From the NCBI GenBank assembly GCA_965216945.1, contig CBDCGU010000003.1, positions 3,534,001 to 3,598,000 of the forward strand: 64,000 nucleotides of DNA, in the 5' to 3' direction. This document shows, one piece after another, positions 58,632 to 64,000 of this stretch. The stretch comes from DATHZQ01 sp965216945 (GTDB lineage: Bacteria > Actinomycetota > Acidimicrobiia > Spongiisociales > UBA5794). The notes under the pieces are model-generated. The model did no database searches and had not been told where the DNA came from. It worked only from the letters and a program-made list of their open reading frames with translations. The translations under genes were made by a program, and so were the position numbers. Position 1 is the stretch's first letter. Each line of letters opens with the position of its first letter.

Positions 58632-60220
58632 CGACGGACGCCGACCCTCCCGAGCAGACAACGCGTTCTGGGATCCCACTCGCACCGTTCTATGAACGAC
58701 CGACTCGGGGAACCGATGCCCAGCCGGCCGCGCCCGGGAGCTTTCCCTTTACGCGTGGGATCACAACTGCCGGCTACCGCGACGCCTCATGGATCATGGG
58801 TCAGTATGGCGGGTTTGGCACTCCAGAGGAGAGCAACGAACGGCTGAAGCGAATCATCGAGGCGGGTCAGACGGGTTTCAGCGTTGCCCTTGACCTGCCA
58901 ACGCAGATGGGTCTCGACTCGGACCATCCCCTTGCAGCCGGGGAGGTCGGCCGCGTCGGCGTCCCGATCGACTCGCTTGCAGACATGGAGATCCTCTTCC
59001 GTGACGTCGACCTCGGCAGCGTGCGGCAGCTGCGCACAACCGCAAACGCGATCGGCCACGTGTGGTTGGCGCTCATCGTTGCGTTGTGCGAGTCGCAGGG
59101 CACGGATCCGGCATCGTTGGGCGTCTTGATTCAGAATGACGTACTGAAGGAGTACTTTGCGCGGGGCACCTATGTGTTTCCGCCCAGGGCCGGGCTATCT
59201 ATTGTTACGGACGTCGTCGAGTACTGCGCCGAGCATTTCCCATCGTGGACGCCTGTGACCGTGAGTGGCTACCACATCCGCGAAGCGGGCGGCACAGTGA
59301 TTCATGAGTTGGCTTTCAGCCTTGCGGATGGGATTGCGTATTGCGACGCCGCGGTGAGCCGGCACCTCGACATTGACGACTTTGCGCCTTCTCTTTTTGC
59401 ATTCCTTTCGTCCGGGATCGAGGTGCTCGAGGAGGTTGCGAAGTTTCGAGCGGTCCGGCTCGTATGGGCACACCTCATGGAGGAACGGTATGGTGCCGAG
59501 GATTCCCGAAGCAAGGCCCTCAGGATCTTCGCATTCACTGCCGGGTCGTCATTGGCTGCACAGTCCCCGCTCAACAACGTGGTACGCACCTCCATCGAAG
59601 CACTTGGTGCGGTGCTGGGCGGCGTGCAAACGCTTCACGTCTCGGGGTACGACGAAGCGCTCGGCGTGCCGAGCGCCGAGGCTGCGCTCCTGGGTCTCAG
59701 GTCTCAACAGATCATTTTGGAGGAGGTGGGCGTCGCGCAGGTAGCGGATCCGTTGGGTGGCAGCTGGGCGATCGAGGCGCTCACATCCGAGATCGCCGAC
59801 CGTGTCCGGAGCACGTTGCAGCAGATCGAGGAGCTCGGTGGCGCTCTTGCGTGTATCGAGTCTGGATACTTCAGCGCCGAAATCGCCAAGAGCGCCTACG
59901 AACAGCAGGTCGCTGTTGACAGGGGCGATCGGAGGATTGTCGGTGTCAATTGCCACGTCGACGAATCGACGGATCGGATCAAAGCGTTCAAGTTCGATCC
60001 GGGGGGCGAGCAGCGTCAGATCGAGCGTCTCCGCCACGTGCGAGCCAGCCGCAACTCAGCCGCGGTCAGCGCGGCTTTGGATGATCTTCGGCGTGACGCC
60101 GCAGCAAAGGTGAATATCGTGCCCGCCACTATTGCGGCGATTCGCAACTACGCAACTGTCGGAGAGATCACCGACGCACTCGTTTCGGTATACGGACGAT
60201 TCGGACAGGATGTCATCTAG
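58628..60220 (+). CDS. Methylmalonyl-CoA mutase-family large subunit without B12 domain
   Basis: A 530-residue catalytic TIM-barrel of an adenosylcobalamin-dependent acyl-CoA mutase. It shows G-Q-Y-G-G-F-G-T-P-E-E-S-N, L-D-L-P-T-Q-M-G-L-D-S-D-H-P, S-G-Y-H-I-R-E-A-G-G-T and A-D-P-L-G-G-S-W. The B12-binding D-x-H-x-x-G domain is absent, so a separate small subunit is needed; none is in the window. The tyrosine in Q-Y-G-G-F is as in methylmalonyl-CoA mutase, while L-P-T-Q is as in isobutyryl- and hydroxyisobutyryl-type mutases. The ATG overlaps the E3 stop by 4 bp, tying it to the dehydrogenase complex. Confidence 0.88.
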   Translation: MTTDADPPEQTTRSGIPLAPFYERPTRGTDAQPAAPGSFPFTRGITTAGYRDASWIMGQYGGFGTPEESNERLKRIIEAGQTGFSVALDLPTQMGLDSDHPLAAGEVGRVGVPIDSLADMEILFRDVDLGSVRQLRTTANAIGHVWLALIVALCESQGTDPASLGVLIQNDVLKEYFARGTYVFPPRAGLSIVTDVVEYCAEHFPSWTPVTVSGYHIREAGGTVIHELAFSLADGIAYCDAAVSRHLDIDDFAPSLFAFLSSGIEVLEEVAKFRAVRLVWAHLMEERYGAEDSRSKALRIFAFTAGSSLAAQSPLNNVVRTSIEALGAVLGGVQTLHVSGYDEALGVPSAEAALLGLRSQQIILEEVGVAQVADPLGGSWAIEALTSEIADRVRSTLQQIEELGGALACIESGYFSAEIAKSAYEQQVAVDRGDRRIVGVNCHVDESTDRIKAFKFDPGGEQRQIERLRHVRASRNSAAVSAALDDLRRDAAAKVNIVPATIAAIRNYATVGEITDALVSVYGRFGQDVI

Positions 60221-60229
60221 CCCACGTTA

Positions 60230-61009
60230 TCAGTAGGCGAGATACCCCCCGTCGACGGCCAAGACGTGGCCAGTCGTGAACGAAGACGAATCTGAGCACA
60301 ACCAGACGGCAGCGGCAGCCACCTCGCTCGGTTCGCCGAAGCGGCCGAAGAGACCCATTCGGTGTTTCATTCTCTCCCGATCGAGGTTCCGGCGATCGAG
60401 CGCGCGCTGCAGCATCGGCGTGTCAATGGCACCTGGAGCGATTGCGTTGACCCGAATGCCGTGTTTTGCGTAGTCCATGGCGGCGCCGCGTGTCAGTCCA
60501 ACAACGGCATGCTTCGTAGCGGTGTAGACGGGTTGATTGACTTGTGCGCGAAACGAGTTGATTGACGCAAGATTCACGATGGAGCCGGCGGTGCCTGCAG
60601 CGAGCAAGGCTTTGATCTCGGCCTTCATGCACAGGAACACGGAGCGAAGGTTGGTGCGGATCATCCTGTCGAAGTCGTCGTCGCTCGTCTCGGTGAGAGG
60701 GTCATTCTCGAATTCCACTGCGGCAGCATTGATTGCGCAGTCGATGTGTCCGAACGTCTCCACGGCGTGACGCACCATTGCGTCGACGTCTCCTGAATCT
60801 GTCACGTCGGTCCGGGAGTACTCGGCACGGCCTCCACTGGCGGCAATCGCAGCTGCGACACTCTCGGCGTTGGAGGCGTCGATATCGGCGATGAGGACCG
60901 CTGCGCCGGCTGCCGTGACCGCGTGGGAGATTGCGCTGCCGATGCCGCCGGCGCCACCGGTGACTATCACCACTCGGCCGCCGAGGACGGCGGGAGTCGA
61001 GCTACTCAT
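60230..61009 (-). CDS. Short-chain dehydrogenase/reductase C
   Basis: A 259-residue classical SDR with T-G-G-A-G-G-I-G-S-A, N-A-A-A in place of N-N-A-G, N-L-A-S-I-N for the catalytic serine, Y-T-A-T-K for Tyr and Lys, and a V-D-G-G-Y end. It converges with the mutase gene (9-bp gap) and has no island operator upstream. It is the last intact gene before the right island flank. Confidence 0.9.
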   Translation of the reverse strand: MSSSTPAVLGGRVVIVTGGAGGIGSAISHAVTAAGAAVLIADIDASNAESVAAAIAASGGRAEYSRTDVTDSGDVDAMVRHAVETFGHIDCAINAAAVEFENDPLTETSDDDFDRMIRTNLRSVFLCMKAEIKALLAAGTAGSIVNLASINSFRAQVNQPVYTATKHAVVGLTRGAAMDYAKHGIRVNAIAPGAIDTPMLQRALDRRNLDRERMKHRMGLFGRFGEPSEVAAAAVWLCSDSSSFTTGHVLAVDGGYLAY

Positions 61010-61131
61010 GGTTGCCTTCTCCAGGCTTCGAGGACGGTCGGGAGTCAGTCTTCATCGCTCACGGCGACACGGTAGCTACTCCATCCGCAAGGTTGCCGAT
61101 GTCCCGGGTCCGGGAAAGATGGGTCGTGTGT

Positions 61132-61293
61132 GTCGTGCACGACGACCTGGCTTGGTCCTATCGGGATCCCGTCCCCGGGAACCCTCGGATCTGCGATCTG
61201 ATCTGCTTCTACAACGAGTCTGTCGAGCTGGTCGTCGACGGTGAGGAGCTGGACCGCCCAATCACTCCCTGGTCGTCCGGTTCGCCCGGCATG
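61132..61293 (+). pseudogene. Orphan DUF427 3'-end fragment
   Basis: The frame V-V-H-D-D-L-A-W-S-Y-R-D-P-V-P-G-N-P-R-I continues to R-P-I-T-P-W-S-S and a stop shortly after. It is the last third of the second DUF427 module, nearly identical in DNA to the end of the intact gene at 14.4-15.2 kb. Upstream of 61132 the frame has no DUF427 similarity. It is a truncated copy, most simply the displaced original 3' end left at the far side of an inserted island. Confidence 0.75.
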
Positions 61294-61370
61294 TAGGGGT
61301 GCTCGACCGAAGCCGCCCGGTGGGGTGGTACGGCCCGGGCACCATGACTACCGACCCTCGCTCGTCTCGG

Positions 61371-61402
61371 CCCGGTCACCGCTCCCTGAGACGGCGACCG
61401 GG
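61371..61402. terminator. Hairpin at the end of the surface-protein gene
   Basis: CCCGGTCACC and GGCGACCGGG pair with one mismatch around a 12-nt loop, 20 bp after the stop of the leftward surface-protein gene. It could also stop rightward transcription from the DUF427 side. Confidence 0.6.
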
Positions 61403-61421
61403 CAAGGCCGGAGCGGCTCGC

Positions 61422-63875
61422 TCAGTCCACCTTGCCGGTGCCGGCCGTGCGGCCGGCGATGACGAGACCCGCCCCGGCCAGCAACAGGATCAGGCCGAAC
61501 TTCGCCAGCCGATCGGAATGCGCCCCAGTTGCAGGCAGTTCGGGGTCGACCTGACCGGTACCGCCTTCGATGACAACGGCGTCGTTGGTGTCGGTGACGT
61601 CGCCGACACCGGGGATGGGTCCCTCTTCGTCGACGGGGGTGCCGGTGACGGTGGCGGTGTTCAACAGGTCGGCGGTGATGGTGGAGTCGTAGGAGTACAC
61701 CAACACGCCGCCCGGTGGCAGCGGCACCGTGTCGTCACCCGATACCAGGGTCATGTCGGCTTGGGTGATGCCGAGATCGGGGTCGTCGATGACCACGGGG
61801 AACAGGTCGGTGTCGCCGGTGTTCTCGACCCGGAAACAGTACGTCACCGCAGTCCCCGTGACACCGGCCACGATCTCGTCGGTGCCCTCGACCCCGGGAC
61901 ACGCCGCCCCGGCACCATCCAACACCGTCTTCTCCAACTCGACATCAGGGGCCGGATCGACTCCTCCCGTGGGCCCCTCGATCACCTGAGCGTCGTTGGT
62001 GTCGGTGACGTCGCCGACACCGGGGATGGGTCCCTCTTCGTCGACGGGGGTGCCGGTGACGGTGGCGGTGTTCAACAGGTCGGCGGTGATGGTGGAGTCG
62101 TAGGAGTACACCAACACGCCGCCCGGTGGCAGCGGCACGGTGTCGTCACCCGATACCAGGGTCATGTCGGCTTGGGTGATGCCGAGATCGGGGTCGTCGA
62201 TGACCACGGGGAACAGGTCGGTGTCGCCGGTGTTCTCGACCCGGAAACAGTACGTCACCGCAGTCCCGGTCACGCCGGCCACGATCTCGTCGGTGCCCTC
62301 GACCCCGGGACACGCCGCCCCGGCACCATCCAACACCGTCTTCTCCAGCGCAATCGCCGGCGCCACACCCAGGATGACAACCTGGGCGTCGTTGGTGTCG
62401 GTGACATCCTCGAGACCGGGGATGGGTCCCTCTTCGTCGACGGGGGTGCCGGTGACGGTGGCGGTGTTCAACAGGTCGGCGGTGATGGTGGAGTCGTAGG
62501 AGTACACCAACACGCCGCCCGGTGGCAGCGGCACGGTGTCGTCACCCGATACCAGGGTCATGTCGGCTTGGGTGATGCCGAGATCGGGGTCGTCGATGAC
62601 CACGGGGAACAGGTCGGTGTCGCCGGTGTTCTCGACCCGGAAACAGTACGTCACCGCAGTCCCGGTCACGCCGGCCACGATCTCGTCGGTGCCCTCGACC
62701 CCGGGACACGCCGCCCCGGCACCATCCAACACCGTCTTCTCCAAGGCAATCGCCGGCGCCTGGTTGGGGGTGAAGATCAGGATGCCGCCGCCGCTCCACG
62801 TGCCCGACTCGGGCAGCGTCGGGAAGCCGTTGTTGTCGCGCGGTGACTCGAGCTGAATGGCCAGCCACGTCGAGCCGGCGGTCATGAGGATGTCCGTTTC
62901 GATGACGGCCCACTCCGGACCGACATGGCCGCCGCGGACGGCCTGCACCGGATCGTTGACGACAACCGGACCACACGCCGTCTGGTTGGGTGGTGTGAAC
63001 GGATCGATCACACCTTGCGATGCGCCGTAGGCCGGATTGACCGTGCCGTCGTCGAACACGAGGTCGTCGGCCGCCGTCGGTGCCGTGCCGGCGCCGGTGG
63101 CCACCCACATCACGGAGACGCGGCATTGCCCGTTGGCGCGCGGCGAGTCACTATCGGCGCCGCCATGGCTCGTCTGCAGCGTCACGAGCGTGTCTTCCGC
63201 GAAGGGCTCGTCGAACAGGTACGTCACGGTCTCGGTGGTGGACTCGACCCCCAGTGGGCCCCCGCCCCCGAAATACCAATCGGCGCCGATCTTCCACTTG
63301 ATCTCCGATACCTGGTCGCAGGGCGACGTGTCGTATGCGACGGTGACGGTTGCGCCCCACCACGTGCTGGTGCCGGCGTCGATCGGATCGGTCGGGGGAG
63401 TGATGTCGATGGTGTAGGAGCCCGCAGCACCGTCGCCGAACAGGTCGGTGATGACCGAGGCGTAGGTGACGACTTGCGGAAATCCGGCGGGATCCGCCAC
63501 GGCACTGTCCGAAGCGGTGAACTCGGGCACGACCGCCGCGTTGCCGTTCGTCCCTCCAGGGCCGGTGATCTCGACCCCAAGTGTCTGGTCGGCGGCTGCC
63601 GGAGTGGCGACCTCGAACTTGCCCGTCCACTCCACGATGGCGGCCTCGACGCTGCCCGGCAGATCGAGCGATACGACACCCGGGTCGACGATGTTGTTGT
63701 GCATGCCGACACCGACGCCGGTCGTCGCGAGGCAGCCCTCGACGGACACCGGTATGTCGATCACTTCTGCTGATGCGGGTGCCGGCACGAGGATGGCGAG
63801 CACCAAGGCTACGGCCAGCAGGATCCCGAAGGGGCGTGATTGGGCGCTCACGCGGCGCACGTTGCTCTGACTCAC
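61422..63875 (-). CDS. Large LPxTG-like repeat surface protein
   Basis: An 817-residue exported protein. The signal peptide core is I-L-L-A-V-A-L-V-L-A-I-L-V-P, ending A-P-A-S-A. Residues 40-365 are a unique beta-rich domain. Three copies of an approximately 130-residue DUF11-like repeat follow, each starting E-K-T-V-L-D-G-A-G-A-A-C-P-G and containing Y-C-F-R-V-E-N-T-G-D-T-D and V-L-V-Y-S-Y-D-S-T-I. The C-terminus has L-P-A-T-G, a hydrophobic helix and a short basic tail, which is a sortase sorting signal. It is probably wall-anchored and may act in adhesion. GTG start with GGGGG upstream; two other GTG codons within 24 bp are possible. Confidence 0.88.
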   Translation of the reverse strand: MSQSNVRRVSAQSRPFGILLAVALVLAILVPAPASAEVIDIPVSVEGCLATTGVGVGMHNNIVDPGVVSLDLPGSVEAAIVEWTGKFEVATPAAADQTLGVEITGPGGTNGNAAVVPEFTASDSAVADPAGFPQVVTYASVITDLFGDGAAGSYTIDITPPTDPIDAGTSTWWGATVTVAYDTSPCDQVSEIKWKIGADWYFGGGGPLGVESTTETVTYLFDEPFAEDTLVTLQTSHGGADSDSPRANGQCRVSVMWVATGAGTAPTAADDLVFDDGTVNPAYGASQGVIDPFTPPNQTACGPVVVNDPVQAVRGGHVGPEWAVIETDILMTAGSTWLAIQLESPRDNNGFPTLPESGTWSGGGILIFTPNQAPAIALEKTVLDGAGAACPGVEGTDEIVAGVTGTAVTYCFRVENTGDTDLFPVVIDDPDLGITQADMTLVSGDDTVPLPPGGVLVYSYDSTITADLLNTATVTGTPVDEEGPIPGLEDVTDTNDAQVVILGVAPAIALEKTVLDGAGAACPGVEGTDEIVAGVTGTAVTYCFRVENTGDTDLFPVVIDDPDLGITQADMTLVSGDDTVPLPPGGVLVYSYDSTITADLLNTATVTGTPVDEEGPIPGVGDVTDTNDAQVIEGPTGGVDPAPDVELEKTVLDGAGAACPGVEGTDEIVAGVTGTAVTYCFRVENTGDTDLFPVVIDDPDLGITQADMTLVSGDDTVPLPPGGVLVYSYDSTITADLLNTATVTGTPVDEEGPIPGVGDVTDTNDAVVIEGGTGQVDPELPATGAHSDRLAKFGLILLLAGAGLVIAGRTAGTGKVD
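61581..61936. repeat. 356-bp tandem repeat, unit 1 (C-terminal)
   Basis: The unit begins GTCGTTGGTGTCGGTGAC on the plus strand and ends in GTCTTCTCCA. It is nearly identical in DNA to units 2 and 3; period to the next unit is 411 bp. Confidence 0.9.
61992..62347. repeat. 356-bp tandem repeat, unit 2
   Basis: Same length and nearly the same sequence as units 1 and 3, including synonymous positions. The period to unit 3 is 396 bp. Confidence 0.9.
62388..62743. repeat. 356-bp tandem repeat, unit 3
   Basis: Third unit, closest to the unique N-terminal domain. The few differences among units fall mainly in the linker between them and in the segment G-L-E-D versus G-V-G-D. Confidence 0.9.
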
Positions 63876-63929
63876 GGCCTGTTACCCCCAATTGGTTGCC
63901 ACCAGTGTGGTCGAGTGGGCATGGCAATC

Positions 63930-64000
63930 TCAAGTACCCCCGGGCACCGGCTCGTGCGGGCGCTCCTGGCGCTCGTCGTGGTTGGGCACGATGGCGCAGC
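63930..64000 (-). CDS. Possible C-terminal end of a gene running off the window
   Basis: The minus-strand frame reads C-A-I-V-P-N-H-D-E-R-Q-E-R-P-H and ends P-G-G-T before TGA, with strongly GC-biased third positions. Only 22 codons are visible and no family is recognisable. The plus strand also has an ATG frame here, so the call is weak. Confidence 0.3.
   Translation of the reverse strand, partial: CAIVPNHDERQERPHEPVPGGT

Larger units (their letters stand above)
61132..61420 (+). repeat. Right copy of island-flanking direct repeat
   Basis: This is the counterpart of 15061-15347: a 147-bp DUF427 block and a downstream 48-bp block containing CCCTGAGACGGCGACCGGG, in the same orientation. The second block ends right at the stop codon of the surface-protein gene. 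Confidence 0.75.

Noticed and set aside
61581..62743. CRISPR-like or other repeat array
   Set aside because: The repeats are 356 bp long, in frame and protein-coding; there are no short repeats with unique spacers.

Overview
The window is high-GC actinobacterial DNA. Frequent GTG/TTG starts, six luciferase-like (probably F420-dependent) oxidoreductases, TTEGATTT-type lipoprotein linkers and acyl-CoA catabolism point to an Acidimicrobiia-like organism; this assignment is inferred from gene content only. No tRNA, rRNA or CRISPR array is visible.

Left part (1-15.2 kb): ordinary chromosomal genes. They are an ACMSD-type amidohydrolase end, a CocE/NonD hydrolase, a universal stress protein, a decayed patch joining an M1-aminopeptidase tail to a DUF262 fragment, a secreted subtilisin, a VanZ-like membrane protein, a glycosyltransferase with its TetR regulator, the AmrB/AmrS (AmmeMemoRadiSam) pair, a lipocalin-like protein, a VOC protein, two tandem-DUF427 proteins, a lamin-tail fragment and a MarR regulator.

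Central part (about 15.2-61.1 kb): a catabolic island. It starts with remnants of IS630 and IS3 transposases. It is bracketed by direct copies of the 3' end of a DUF427 gene plus its downstream terminator (15061-15347 and 61132-61420), which is how an island inserted at a gene 3' end would look. Ten intergenic copies of a 16-bp palindrome (consensus GAACGAACGTTCGTTC) precede almost every transcription unit and would place about 35 genes under one regulator, most simply the TetR protein at 39193-39822. The units encode degenerate amidohydrolases, luciferase-like oxidoreductases, a molybdenum hydroxylase (three subunits), an ABC importer, SDRs, an old-yellow-enzyme reductase, a cupin/sulfite-oxidase fusion, a TauE exporter, an atu-like acyl-CoA set (AtuA split in two, enoyl-CoA hydratase, CoA transferase, thiolase, acyl-CoA synthetase, acyl-CoA dehydrogenase, a three-part biotin-dependent carboxylase, MaoC hydratase), and a complete 2-oxoacid dehydrogenase complex in one operon with a cobalamin-dependent mutase large subunit. 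The set reads as uptake, oxidation, CoA activation, carboxylation and beta-oxidation-like breakdown of a branched or isoprenoid-like, possibly sulfur-containing compound; the substrate is not determined by the sequence.

The most striking single gene lies inside this island: a peroxiredoxin-like protein at 32119-33153 (minus strand) whose reading frame is interrupted only by a TGA exactly where the first cysteine of a W-C-P-F-C redox motif is expected. A hairpin follows the TGA immediately, and the frame continues intact for another 292 residues into a DsbD-alpha-like domain. It is best read as a selenocysteine protein (U52-P-F-C55).

Right part (61.4-64 kb): a large LPxTG-like surface protein with three 356-bp tandem repeats, and perhaps the tail of one more gene at the window edge.
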